Below the pieces are notes generated by a model. That model had not been told where the DNA came from and did not search any database. It saw only the letters and a list, made by a program, of their open reading frames with translations. From assembly GCA_022836615.1 (NCBI GenBank), contig MU405334.1, forward strand, positions 57,620 to 121,619: a DNA stretch of 64,000 nt, given 5' to 3'. This document shows, piece after piece, positions 21,245 to 32,434 of the stretch. Position 1 is the stretch's first letter. The number at the start of each line of letters is the position of its first letter. The translations under genes and the position numbers were made by a program. This DNA comes from Annulohypoxylon bovei var. microspora. Lineage: Eukaryota > Ascomycota > Sordariomycetes > Xylariales > Hypoxylaceae.

Positions 21245-22852
21245 CTACAAAGTGCCATCATTAGGGCGCCGGTCCCGAGGCTGTACCTCGGTATACGGCG
21301 CCGCCTGCTCAGCCTGGTCGAAAGCTCGGTGTGGGACTGGTTCCGAGATGATGGGGCTGCCGTTAAGCTCGGCGTCTCCCATTTTCATGATATCGTCCTT
21401 ACGACCGACTGAAGGCCATGTCGCGTTATTATCCTTGGCAGCCTGCTCGGCTTCAGCGAGCCATTTGCGCCACTGCGGAGTGTCAGGAGCTGCGCCGCTC
21501 CGGTTGACCCAAGCCGTTCGCCTAGTTTCGCGGATTGCGAACCAGAGGGTGCGCGTGTAGCTTTTAACGCCCTCGCGTGGATCGTCGGAGGTCGTGTCGT
21601 GGGCGCGCATAGCCTCAGGCGGAGTAATATCCCTGATATCATAGCGACCCAGATCCCAGAAGTATTGCTTGGGAAGCAATCCCATAGCCCAATAGACGCC
21701 ATTCAGCACGATATAACTGCACCCTATAAAAATCTGGGTATACCACTTACAGTTACCCAACAGGATCACAGAAATCATCAGCAAGCAGGTTCCAACCCCC
21801 ATGAGCACTCTGTACGCACGTCCACTAACATGGTACTCGCATTCCTCAGTGCCAGAATAAAGCTCACGCGCGACCTCTTCGGTACATTTGACAAGAAGGA
21901 AGGCGCCTTCACGCGTGCGAATTATCACATCACCTGCGGGTACTGTGTTGGTGTGGCTTCGATTCATGAGGATAGGTCTCCACCATGAGGCCCACCCAAC
22001 GATAGAGCTAGCAAAGGAGACGAGTGACACGGCGATAATGGCTGTCCCGTCTTGGTAACGGGCTGCAAGTCCAATGATGCTGCATGTCAACAAGCAAGAA
22101 AAGATGGAGAGTATGTGAAGGGGCGAATATAATGTTGCCGGGACCGCAGGCCTCGCATTATTGTTGACCAGCGTCGGATTGGCCGCGAAGTCCTGAAATT
22201 TTTCTTTCATTGTAACCCGTTTTGTGATCCCCTGTTTTGGCTCTCCGGCCTCGATATCGGTGCTTGAATTAAACAGTGTATCCGTAGGAGTATCTGATCT
22301 CCTTTTGTCGGGAGTGTCCGATGGAGACTTATTATAACGCGGCAGACCACGTGGGGAACTAAGCCCTTGTGTTAGGTTAGAAGACTTGCTCCCCTGTTCT
22401 CGTCGCCTTAGAAAGGACTTGGTTTTTTCTGTGAGGGTGCGCGGGACCTCAATACCACCAGCGTTATTCCTGTCGGTATGCTTAATCTCAAGGACCCTGA
22501 AGCCAAACGGCTTTAGCTCGTCAAGGGGGTGAATGATGTTCGCAAAGAAGCCTACGGTATCGAGGGTAACGCCACTATAGACACCAGTCATTTTTGCTGT
22601 GGTTTCGGGGAGGCGAACAGGACGGGAAGGTTTTAAGAAAGCCTGAGGCGCGGGAATGATGCGTGGAAGAAGACAGAAGATGCTAGCTGTGACGGTCTGC
22701 GAATGTTCTGCTATAGAGGATTCGCCGATGACAGCAAGTAAAGTCACAACATCTAGACGCCAACCCCAGGGACCCTGATCGGCAGGGTCATCTAAGTCGG
22801 AAGAGAACCATGCTGCCGCAGGTGGTCTGCCATCGTTGGCCATTGCCAGCAC
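21245..22852 (-). CDS. Multi-pass membrane protein, uncharacterised
   Basis: One frame of 535 aa; Met at 22852, with an equally possible Met three codons later (MANDGRPPAA). The N-terminal half is soluble with a basic, Ser/Thr-rich stretch (about residues 135-210). The middle has hydrophobic segments that look like membrane spans: LYSPLHILSIFSCLLTCSII, TAIIAVSLVSFASSIVGWA, VLMGVGTCLLMISVILL and IFIGCSYIVLNGVYWAMGLL. The C-terminal 160 residues are soluble (YFWDLGRYDIRDITPPEAM, TRTLWFAIRETRRTAWV). This layout resembles large fungal membrane proteins of unknown function that I cannot assign to a named family. There is no partner gene next to it. Confidence 0.82.
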   Translation of the reverse strand: MLAMANDGRPPAAAWFSSDLDDPADQGPWGWRLDVVTLLAVIGESSIAEHSQTVTASIFCLLPRIIPAPQAFLKPSRPVRLPETTAKMTGVYSGVTLDTVGFFANIIHPLDELKPFGFRVLEIKHTDRNNAGGIEVPRTLTEKTKSFLRRREQGSKSSNLTQGLSSPRGLPRYNKSPSDTPDKRRSDTPTDTLFNSSTDIEAGEPKQGITKRVTMKEKFQDFAANPTLVNNNARPAVPATLYSPLHILSIFSCLLTCSIIGLAARYQDGTAIIAVSLVSFASSIVGWASWWRPILMNRSHTNTVPAGDVIIRTREGAFLLVKCTEEVARELYSGTEECEYHVSGRAYRVLMGVGTCLLMISVILLGNCKWYTQIFIGCSYIVLNGVYWAMGLLPKQYFWDLGRYDIRDITPPEAMRAHDTTSDDPREGVKSYTRTLWFAIRETRRTAWVNRSGAAPDTPQWRKWLAEAEQAAKDNNATWPSVGRKDDIMKMGDAELNGSPIISEPVPHRAFDQAEQAAPYTEVQPRDRRPNDGTL

Positions 22853-24128
22853 TTTTTGCGAGACACTTAGTACGACCTAGTCGATTAATAGGAATCTAAC
22901 TTTGAAACAGTCAAACCAGTATGAGCCAGGTGGGGGAAGAATGCGGGTAGGGCGGTTGACTTCGAAGCTAGATTGACTCGTGGGATAACGGAACGGAACG
23001 AGTCGATTGAGTCGGCTTAGTTTATAGGAGCAGAGAGTAACATGTTCAATTGCCTAGCAGGTACATTTGAAACAACAATGGTATATATAAATAAATCCAA
23101 GAAGTAAAAGCGACGTCGTCAAATTTAGTGAGGTGCAATAGAAAAGAGAACACGGGAGAAAGGTTCTAAAAAACAAAGACGTGGGAAGCTGAGGAGGAAA
23201 ATGAATGTTTGTTTCGTAGCTTGAAAAGATATCTGGAAGTTGGGTGATCCCTGCTAGAGGAGCTAAAGTTTGTTCAACCCTTTTTTTCTCTATTGTGATT
23301 GGATATTGATCGGAGGCCATCTCTAACGTAGTGGATCCATCTGTTCTTTGATTCAAAAAATTAAAATACAGGGTCTTTACAGGGTCTCCAGCGCGCCATT
23401 AGCCGCTACGGCCCGCCCTATTTTGTCCAAGTTCTGCCCCACTGCGCTGGCACGCGTTTAATGGTCTGAACGACTTTTAACTGATCAGGCCTAGTTTAAA
23501 CTTGAAGGCGCCGATCTAACTCCACCATAGCTTTAAGCGAGTCCACTCGTGTTTCCTGTCTTGGCCAAGAGCAGGCGCAGATGTTCAGCACCGCACTCAG
23601 CCTCCTTTGTTTGAGGGGTAATTGTACCCTCATCGCCTCCACATTGCGTTGCACATCAGCCATGATAAACAACTCTTTGTCTCCGACTGTGATATGTGAC
23701 ATGCAAACAACATCTCAGTGGACAACGAAGCAAGGTGAACCAAACATCATTAAATAAATTGTTGTTTGACGAGTACCTAAGCTTTAATACAGTAGTCGCC
23801 TGTATCACCCAGTACTACTTCAAGTCTTCTTCATATGCATATATAGGTAGGTAGACAGTTGAGTAGAAAATGTAAGAATAAGGCAAAAAACATGAATATA
23901 TTGTTACGAGCTTCTAACCGTAGAAAGTCCAGCTCGCGCTCTTAAATCCTGGGTGCAGGAACGCTATTCTACGAATCTACCACCTACTACCGAACCCCAT
24001 ATCATCTAAGGTATCTTCGTAAAATCATAAATCTTCATATTCCTCCCAACACCTAGCCCCGGGGAACAAAACGCCTCGTGAATGCCTGACACAAGATGTA
24101 GACACATGATGTAATGCTATCATTAGGC
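22853..24128. other. Intergenic region with possible gene scrap
   Basis: The left part is the upstream region of the membrane-protein gene. At 23496-23702 (minus) a 68-codon frame (MSHITVGDKELFIMADVQRN...) reads like protein rather than random sequence, but it is too short and unsupported to call a gene. The rest is featureless. Confidence 0.4.
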
Positions 24129-26451
24129 TTACAGCTTGTACTCAGCCACTCGTTTTTGTCGATTCTCCTCGATCCTGCCTAGCCTGTCGAGCCTCGTCGG
24201 ACGTTGTGTAGGCTGTTGTTTCCCAAGTAGTTCGGGAATGAACTCCTCGTTCCATCGTCTTTCCCATTCCACCATAATTCGTTCACGTTCAACTAAGCTC
24301 AGGCAAGAGTGATCTATGCTCCACTTTGCCAGTTGACGCCAGCCATACAGATTCATATTCCGGTTCCCGACCATGACTTCGTAAAAGTCGTGAGATAGTG
24401 TAGACCTAAAGTTAAACATTAGCATAAGGCGTTTTAATTTGAGAAAACTTGAGAACTCACGCAAATATAGTCCCGTTATCACTATTCAATGTACAGTGGA
24501 CTTCATGGGCTAGTAGATCGTAAATCCGGTGCTCATCCATGCGCTCCACCAGTCCGAGGATCATATTCGAAATAGGACACGCTTCGACACATACGTTCTT
24601 GGCCTTCATCTGTTTCATGATCTCTGGCTTTCCAGGAAGCGCGTAGCCATGTCCGATTCGCTTGGCATTGAGGTCAAGCGCACATTGGAGATTGCCCTCG
24701 ATATCATCGGGGGTTTCACCGCAGTGGAATAGGAAGGGAATTTCGAGCTGCTCCGTTCGGCAGTCCTCCTGAAATTGTTTGAACTCCTCTTCGAAGTATC
24801 TTAACGGGTACCGCCTGTCGTAAGCTTCTTCGCCTACAAGGTCAAAACCGGCGATATATTGCGGCCATCTCTTCTTCATCTGTATGCATTCACCTAATGC
24901 TTCCTTCACCATCGGCTTAGGAAAGGATCGTGGCGTGCAATAGATAACTTTCATCCCTCCCAATGACGGCGAATAGCCATTGCCAAGAGGGATACCGCTG
25001 TTATTTGAGTAAACCGGCTTTCCTTGAGGGTCGAGCTTCCTATTTTCTTTGATTTGGCCATTCTTATCCATGTCGCCAATATCTTTCATGAAATTCTCAT
25101 ACTCTTCAACGATAATTTCCATCAACCCGAAGTTGTTGACGCTCCCTACTCCGTTGTCTCGCAGAACCTGGTTGCTCTTCATGAAATTTGGTCGAATTTC
25201 GGCATACTGGACATTTTCCTTGACAAATTCCTTTAGACATTCCCTAGTATACGCTCTAAACGCCTTTTCATAGTTGAATAGGCCTTTCATCATTCGTGTG
25301 CGGCCATTAAACTTCTCCCATGCTCTAAAGGCCCGTCAGTGAGTTAGATCTAATGGATTAAGGGGATTAAAATACCTCGTTGCTCTCTGGCGAACATCTT
25401 TATACGGACTGTTGTGAAAGTCTAATTCTATGTCTTTAGACCACTTAGCCTCCTCTGCTTGCTGCTGTCTCTTCTGTTTCTCCTCCTCGGTCTCTTGTTC
25501 CAGCGTCTGATCTGATGGATTATCTACTGTGTCAAATATTAAGTCGATTTCCTTCTGACTAAAGATAAGCTTGCTTATAAGCCAATCATCACAATCCATA
25601 TCCATAGTCCAGAGCTCAGAGTCGCATGAAGACGTTTGCTTTCCGCTCTGCGATGCTAGGCTTTGTCTAACTTTTCGCTGATGGTCCCATTCAGCGCGGA
25701 AATATTGATAGCGCATGGGCTGGCGTGGTTCGTAGTTCTCATCAAATAGAACGGGACCTTCTGCATCAGCCGTAAATATGTCTGCGTAATCCTGCATAAA
25801 TGTGCTGTCTCCATCTCCTTGATATGATAGATCCTCATTTAAACCCTTCACCTTTCTGAAATCCTGAAGCGTGAAAACGATTTCACAACTATCGAAATCA
25901 GATTTGGATCGTAGTTTGTGGGTAGCACTCGATATGTACATATTTGGCATATCTTTGGCTATATCCAGGAGGAATTTTGGAAGGAGAGTAGAGTTAAAGT
26001 GAAGATGAAGATGTGCGCCCTTAGGCATATGGCGTGCTGTTTTCAGCAGCTGAGTTTGCTCGATTATGCGTACGTTTCGAGTGAAATGATTCGCAGCACC
26101 ATGCGATTGCGATTGTTCATCAACATTATAGAAATGCTTGTCGTCGGCCTGTCTTTTCTGTAGCAAGACATCATTCGCGGCTTGCTCTTCCGAACTGGCA
26201 TGAATCATCATGTCATTCTGAAAGTCGAGTTTGCCTTGAGCCCCGCGCCCAGGCTTGTTCTGGTTATCAGCCGTTTCGCGACTCGAATTTAATAACTTTC
26301 CAGTCATTTTGTCAAATATTTGGCGTATAGATAATCCAAATTGTTTACGTGGAGGGTCGTCTACAGCTTTCTCTTGCTGGTCGACATCACTGTCTTTATA
26401 AATACTGCAGGAAGTACCCATGAGCGCATTCGCCTCGCGCGTCATGCGCAC
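24129..26451 (-). CDS. Adenosine deaminase, ADGF/CECR1-like
   Basis: Three exons (26451-25376, 25324-24461, 24405-24129) give 738 aa; both introns are about 50 bp and the joins restore RATRAWEKF and GTIFASTLSHDF. Metal and catalytic motifs of the adenosine/AMP deaminase family are in order: HLHLHF (about residue 148), FLFHCGE, AKRIGHGY, and NSDNGTIF. The first Asp of the last motif is the usual zinc ligand; the next residue is Asn where classical adenosine deaminases have Asp. Deamination of adenosine to inosine is the expected reaction. A long N-terminal region of about 140 residues precedes the barrel, as in ADGF-type enzymes; no clear signal peptide is seen. The gene is flanked by long non-coding DNA. 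Start may also be at Met3 or Met11. Confidence 0.92.
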
Positions 26452-29184
26452 AAAGGACTATGATTTATATGAGTGAGACGTGAGCTAGTAATAGTTTGTG
26501 TAAATAAGACCCTAGTCAGGTCCGTAGCGTTGGGTCAAACTTATCATTTACCCCATTTGAGCGGTTGTGACTAGAATGAAGATGAAGCTGGGAACATTGA
26601 GTGAGAATAACCTTTCTAAGCTGGACCGGTCGCGTGGGGAATCAGTGGGCGCAGCCTTCTAATAGTACCTTGCTGTCTATGGATAGGATTTGAATCTAAC
26701 CAAATTGGGAGTGGGCGGTAACTATTAAGGTTAGTTCTAAGGGGATTTTGCAACCTGTGTTACATACCAGCTCACCAGCTCACAAAGTTCCAGTGACCAA
26801 AGAAATGGATGTAAGAGACTTCATTCAGATGTGGCTGATTTACGGGCTGACTAGGTACCAAAGTATCTAGCCATTTCCAAAATCTCCGACTTCATGAGTT
26901 TTATTACAGACCTAGGTATCCTTCCATACAACGAACAATCATCCAAGGACGTCCAACTCACCTAGCTCACTATATGGACCCAACTACGGGGTCTTAGACA
27001 GACCATTAACAAACATCCGTAGATTTTTCTCCCTTACTTGAGTACCTATCACTTGATCTCTTACACTTCGATAGACCTTGTGAGTAATGCGAAATCCATA
27101 TGACTAGTATGGATGACTACTGTATGTACTATGGATTCACTGCCTGATCCTACCTCAAGCTAACGACTTGTTCGATATATCTAGTAGGTAGGTATTTCTT
27201 ATCCGCGCGCTTCTCAAGACCCAAGTCATCTTGTTTGGCATGCCACCAACCCCTCTAAGCGCTTGCTACAGACTGTTACATCGCAAAATGTTTCCCAGGT
27301 CGCTAAGCCACAGCATTCAAAATTGTAAATTGGGGCTTAAGAGGGCCTCCCTACCTGTTGACCAGGAGAGGGCGTTAAGTGGAAATGCGTTTTCCCAAAA
27401 CTTACTCTATACTACTTCGCCGTCGTGGCTTCAATTTGCTATCTGTCATTTGACAATATACCTAGTGGCTCGTGATGCTTCGCCACAAGAGCTGTATCCC
27501 TCCCGGATCGACTATTGCTCCAACCGAGCTCCTAGCAATCATACTTTAGAGTAGGATCCCTTCGAAGTGGACAAGTCTAACTTCATCATTCGGTTCCGCT
27601 GGACGATGGTGGGGGGAGCTATTCTAGCGTCATACTACGCATAGCTTGATAAAAGGGCGGTAGCGAAGTTCTAGAAGGGGTGTTGTTTGCTCGCGGGCGT
27701 AAACCTGGCGGATTTCATGAGACTTGACGACGATATCGCCTTAAGAATCCTCTAGAATGAAGCAATCCGGCATGATCATCGACCCAGAGACTATAATGTC
27801 CGCTATTTACACTTGCCCAGATTGGCGCTAGGTATCACCGCTCTCTTGTCTATCATCCCCCCTTGGCTATCCCCAATTTGTTATAGGATCTAGCTAATCA
27901 ATATGAGTTATAGAGACTATGCTACCTTCTAAGTGTCTACTACTACAGCCACGTGACACGTTTCCATACCACATCCTTCACTCCTTACTCCTTCACCATC
28001 CTAGGACTCTTGAAGATATGGAGACTCTTAGCTAGTCTATTGAACCTTGCGATGCTACCGGAAGGATTTCACCAAGCTTTCCAAGGTTCGCATCTTCGAT
28101 ATGACTAGCAGTGACACAAACTATTATTTTCCCGTTTAACGTAGTAACCGCGGAATCAGATAGACTCAGGGGCCCTATAGCAGCTACTACGCAGAATATA
28201 CCCATATGTCGTCGACTTCTACAACATTTCAAATTTGCCGATTTAAGCTCCGTCTCATGAGACCAACCACAGATCTTTTTAGAGTCACAGTATCTAAGTT
28301 CTCTGTCGCTATAAAGAAATACATGCAGTGCGCCGATCAAGAGATCCTTACTTGGTAAACGAGAACACCTTGCGACCACGCCTCTTCTATTCTCCATGGA
28401 AGTCATGTTAACTTATCTCGCCATTCAGGAGTTAGGGCGTCGTCATCTTAAACCCGAGTTGGCCGAGTTTATTTCATAGACGAAACGAGCATAACCCAAT
28501 CAGACAAATCTACCTACGCAGGCAAAGGCTGTAACTTAGAGGTACAATCCCCGGCGAATGAGTAGGGAGACTCTGAGAGTCAAACTAATGCGTTCTACAC
28601 TTTGGTGCTCATACATCACGACTAAATGTAGATGTGATTTTCGACTTCGCTTCTAGTTGACTCCAAATCACAGCGATCATCCATATAGACTTTAGCCCGA
28701 GTCTAGGAATTTAATACGTTCACCGCTCATAAGGACCGATATTGAAGAGGCGGTGCTATTGCCATCCAGCCATTGGAGGACAGCCCCCCACCTTCACACC
28801 TTTGTGGTTGATGTGCTGAATGGAAGAACATCCAGGCAGCACAGGCGATCTGATCAGCCTCGTGGAAGGCTATTTATTCCCTTAGTTAAATGGACTCTTG
28901 GCTCTTTGCTAATTAATTTCGAATTCTCCATTCAAACACCGCGAAGGAATATGTAACAAGAATGTCCATTTAAGGGGTACCCAATAGGCGTCCGACAGCT
29001 CACCTATTATGTTTGATAATCCGCCAATGCATCAAATTAGCAGATAGTAGTCGGGCAATACGAGGCAAGCTGGGGTAGAATAGTAGTCGTTCATTTGGCA
29101 ATAAAGACCACCTCTAAACTTCTGAAAATCGAGGTCTAGGAATCCTATCAAAAAAAGCAACTAAGAACCGTGCCGCGACACTAG
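26452..29184. other. 2.7-kb gene-poor region, possibly decayed coding DNA
   Basis: Many short frames in several phases (for example 27231-27554 plus, 28032-28406 minus, 28753-28956 plus) give protein-like but unassignable sequence with stops between them. This could be an old inactivated gene or ordinary spacer. No domain was recognised. Confidence 0.35.
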
Positions 29185-29442
29185 CTACATACAAAGTTCC
29201 CTGGCAGTATCACTCAGCTTCCTGTCCAATATCAGCTCCATTACCTGGACCTCTGCCCGCTTAATGCGCAGTTCACTAAAATCCAACACATGGTATTTTC
29301 GCCAAAGCCGCCGCGCTCGATGAATGTACGACCACCGGGCTTCCGAGATGGTATCAAGTAAGAAAAGAGTATATGCTAGCGCCGCTATACACACGCCGAA
29401 GGCCACCGACACACACGCCAGGTAGGGGTTGACTGAGATCAC
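29185..29442 (-). CDS. Small putative single-span membrane protein (doubtful)
   Basis: An 85-codon frame with a hydrophobic N-terminal segment (YLACVSVAFGVCIAALAYTL) then a charged helical part (ARRLWRKYHVLDFSELRIKR). It could be a small gene, the last exon of something decayed, or chance. I know no family for it. Confidence 0.22.
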   Translation of the reverse strand: MISVNPYLACVSVAFGVCIAALAYTLFLLDTISEARWSYIHRARRLWRKYHVLDFSELRIKRAEVQVMELILDRKLSDTARELCM

Positions 29443-29645
29443 AGGTTCGTGTAAATTAATCGAATTGAACGTGTTCCGCTGCTCCTTCGGGTCACGGGTT
29501 TGTTGACAGTGGTTAATTATCGACTTGCCAATTACGATGAGTTCGATTTGCCAGGTTCCTGAGACGCTTTCGCTTGACCTCTACTCTTGCCTCCTTTCAG
29601 GATCTCAAGGGCTCGCTCGAATATCTTTGAATTATTTCGTGGCTC

Positions 29646-30986
29646 CTAATCCTCGAACTTGATGCTTCGACTTGTGTTGATGTCCAAAGGACCACCCTTG
29701 TAGCTTCCCTTCTTCTTCTTGTTCTTCTCCTTGGTGAAACCCTTGCCCTTGGTTACAATCAAGTCTTGATGGGCTTTCTCACCGTATCCATGCGTAACAT
29801 AGGCATTGGAAGACAATCTCGGATCGACGTTTACGTCCTGGCGAATTCGAGAGAAGGGCGTGTTTTGTCCCTTGGTGGTCTTCGTTCCATTCTTACCCCT
29901 GTTGTTCGACTTTATGGTCGGGTCAGGTGGAAGGGGAGCAGGTGTAAACTCGGGTGAGACCTTGTCTAAAGTTGCAGAGGTATCCGATCCCGCGCCATTC
30001 ATACTAGTTTCCTTAGCACGCGGCTTCGGTTTTTCGTCATCCGAATCCGAGTCCGAGTCCGAGTCAGATTCACTAGATGAATCGGAATCCGGTAGCGGTA
30101 CTTTAGCAGCTACTTTCAAGTCTACCTCCGGCTCTGAGTCGGAGTCGGAGTCAGAGTCGTCGGAATCGGAATCGTCTTCCGAGGAAGACGCATCGTCGTC
30201 TTGGGGCTTGCTGGCGGCTTTAGGTTTAGCCTCGTCTTCGTCTTCGGAGCTCTCGTCGTCGGAAGAATCAGAAGACTCCGACGATGAACTCTCGTCAGAG
30301 CTCGAGCTGGTCTTGGCCTTCTTTGCCTGTGGTCGTCCATCTTCCGAACCCGAGTCTGCCGAATCAGAATCGGATTCAGAGGAACTTTCACTATCAGACT
30401 GCGCCTTACGTTTCAATGGATTTGCGCCAGACTTGGAAGCACCAATGGCCGACTTAGCGGGCTTTGCCTCCTCTTCGTCGCTATCGCTATCGCTGTCACT
30501 ATCGCTTTCCTCGGAACTGGAACTTTCAGACGAGCTGGATTCTTCGACAACAGGTGCATCTGCCATGGCGATATCTTCGGCGTCATCGCTGTCGCTTTCG
30601 CTGTCGGAACTCGAGTCGTCGCTGCTATCGCTCTCGCTGCTGCTGCTGCTGCTGACCTTCGTGATCTTCTGCATAGGGTCATCCTTGACGAGAACCGGCG
30701 TGTTGCCCTGGCTCGAGAAAGTCTTCCAAGTCTGGAACACGCTGACTAGAGAATGGTGTTCCTTGTCCTTGCGCTTCTTAGCGACTTGTTCCTTCCAGCC
30801 CTTCTTGGCCCTATGCTTCTGAAACTCGCGATGGGCATTATTAAATCCCTGGTCAGACAGGAATGATTCGACTAGGTCCATGAGCTGAGTCGGCGGGACC
30901 TGGCTTTTGCTTGCGGTTGAGGACGACGCTGCCGATGCGCGCGTAGTCGCTGGCTTAGCCGCCTTTTGGCTTTTCTTAGCCATTGT
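29646..30986 (-). CDS. SRP40: SRP40/Nopp140-like nucleolar phosphoprotein
   Basis: From the Met at 30986 (MAKKSQKAAK) the product is 446 aa; the same frame stays open upstream to Met at 31145 (499 aa), so the start is not certain. A LisH-like motif (LMDLVESFLSDQGFNNAHREF) lies near residue 34. The middle is a chain of acidic Ser/Asp/Glu blocks (SSSSSSESDSSDDSS and similar) alternating with Lys/Ala/Pro-rich spacers, the pattern of Nopp140-type proteins phosphorylated by casein kinase 2. The C-terminus is the conserved SRP40 domain (FSRIRQDVNVDPRLSSNAY, HQDLIVTKGKGFTKEKNKKK). Family members act in the nucleolus as chaperones for snoRNP and preribosome assembly. Acidic serine repeats create a long false serine-rich frame on the opposite strand (29806-30822). 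Confidence 0.92.
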   Translation of the reverse strand, partial: TMAKKSQKAAKPATTRASAASSSTASKSQVPPTQLMDLVESFLSDQGFNNAHREFQKHRAKKGWKEQVAKKRKDKEHHSLVSVFQTWKTFSSQGNTPVLVKDDPMQKITKVSSSSSSESDSSDDSSSDSESDSDDAEDIAMADAPVVEESSSSESSSSEESDSDSDSDSDEEEAKPAKSAIGASKSGANPLKRKAQSDSESSSESDSDSADSGSEDGRPQAKKAKTSSSSDESSSSESSDSSDDESSEDEDEAKPKAASKPQDDDASSSEDDSDSDDSDSDSDSEPEVDLKVAAKVPLPDSDSSSESDSDSDSDSDDEKPKPRAKETSMNGAGSDTSATLDKVSPEFTPAPLPPDPTIKSNNRGKNGTKTTKGQNTPFSRIRQDVNVDPRLSSNAYVTHGYGEKAHQDLIVTKGKGFTKEKNKKKKGSYKGGPLDINTSRSIKFED

Positions 30987-31145
30987 TGTTGTATCGTTTG
31001 ATGGTGCAGAGGTAGATGAATTAGTAGAATTGTTGGTAAAAAGCCAAGCAGGAGGGCGTTGATCAGATGTAGAAGAAGGTTTAGAGCGCGAATTGCTTGT
31101 CATAACCTCAGGAGCGAGCAATAAGTCAAAGTAGGTTTGTCGCAC

Positions 31146-31482
31146 CCAGCGAAAGGTATGTCGTGGTTCCTAATCGTAGAGAGGGTCAACGAAATCGCAT
31201 CTTTTCAATTGTTGCAGAAAAAAAAAAGAATTGTGGATCTCAATAGAGGGTCCCCTTTTCTGCCGTTAACATTTTTGCTCACCGCCTGCATAAGTGTCAA
31301 AAGGTGGCAGGGATGTCTAAATTGAGGGTTTGTGCCTATCGATAGTGATGTCTAGGGTTTTAACTTTCTAACAGATATCATACAAAACATTGAAGGGTAA
31401 AGAACATCTCTCAATAACCTTTTTTTTTCTTTTAGGAAGGACAACAAATTCATATCCCATCGTAAATCAACTTGTTGAAAAC
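31146..31482. other. Upstream region of SRP40-like gene
   Basis: Spacer between the SRP40 gene and the foldback element; an A-rich run at about 31217-31227 and a T-rich run at 31421-31430. Its right end contains the left copy of the 9-bp duplication (31474-31482). Confidence 0.5.
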
Positions 31483-32434
31483 GGGAATATAGATGAACTG
31501 ACCATTGCTCCACAAATTAAAGGATCCACACCCTACCATTGCAAGGGTTTTTTGGTGAGAGCCTCTTATCTAACCTGACCACTGTAAAGCTTAATCAACC
31601 ATTGTAAAGCCTTAGCCAATCAGCTATTGTAATAAAGCCTTAGCGGAGCTGCCACAGCTGCCAAACTGCCAAACTGCCCCAGCTGCCAACTGCCCCAGCT
31701 GTAAAGCTGTAAAGCTGTAAAGCTGTATGTATTAGAGGCTGTAAAGCTGTAAAGCTGCAAAGCTATAAAGCTGCAAAGCTGTATTAGAGGCTGCAAAGCT
31801 GTAAGGGCCTTTTATAAAGCTGTAAGTGGTGGTGTAAGTGATAATTATAACGTGTTTTTGAAAGGTATTGAGTACTCAGTAAGTACTCAGTAAGTACTTA
31901 TTATATTTATTATAATCAAATAATACTAATAAATACTCGAGGAGTACTCATCAAGTACTCATTACCCTCTTATTATGAGTAAATATTACCTATTAATGAG
32001 TACTTATCGAGTATTCCCTGAGTACTCATTAGCACCAATTGAAGGTAAATAATAATAATGAGTACTTACTGAGTACTCATTGAGTACTTAATACCCTTCA
32101 AAAACACGTTATGATTACCACTTATACCACCACTTACACCACCACTTACACCACCACTTACAGCTTTATAAAAGGCCCTTACAGCTTTACAACCTTTAAT
32201 ACAACTTTACAGCCTCTAGTACAGCTTTACAGCTTTACAGCTTTACAGCTTTACAGCTTTACAGCTTTACAGCTTTACAATGGTCAGTTGAGTGCTTTTT
32301 TTACAATGGTTGACTGAGTTTTACAGTGGTATGGTCCGGTGAAAAGCCTTCACCAAAAAACCCCTGTAATGGTAAGGTGTGGATCCTTTTATTTGTGGGG
32401 TAATGGTCAGTTCATCTATATTCCCGTTGAAAAC
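31474..32434. mobile_element. Foldback/MITE element of Mutator-like (MULE) type, with 9-bp target duplication
   Basis: The element runs 31483-32425 (943 bp). It begins GGGAATATAGATGAACTG and ends with the reverse complement, and is flanked by an exact 9-bp direct repeat GTTGAAAAC (31474-31482 and 32426-32434). The two halves are imperfect inverted copies over about 430 bp each: matching landmarks include AAGGATCCACACC, GGGTTTTTTGGTGA, the GTAAAGCT/AGCTTTAC tandem arrays, GGGCCTTTTATAAAGCTGTAAG and AACGTGTTTTTGAA. The centre (about 31870-32090) carries AGTACTCA-type repeats. There is no transposase gene. Very long terminal inverted repeats and 9-bp duplications are the known hallmark of Mutator-like elements, so a non-autonomous MULE is the best reading. 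The class is inferred; the repeat structure is directly visible. Confidence 0.85.
31697..31810 (+). repeat. GTAAAGCT tandem array, left arm of foldback element
   Basis: Short tandem units ctgtaaagctgtaaagctg with variants (gcaaagct, tataaagct). The reverse-complement array (agctttacagctttac) occupies about 32220-32280 in the right arm, so the arrays are part of the hairpin and not an independent satellite. Confidence 0.8.

Noticed and set aside
29806..30822. 338-codon Ser/Glu-rich plus-strand frame opposite the SRP40-like gene
   Set aside because: It is the complement of the acidic serine repeats; the minus strand has the SRP40 C-terminal domain and LisH motif.
31697..32285. CRISPR-like appearance of regularly spaced short repeats
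   Set aside because: The units are contiguous tandem repeats arranged as an inverted pair within a transposon-like element, in a eukaryotic genome.
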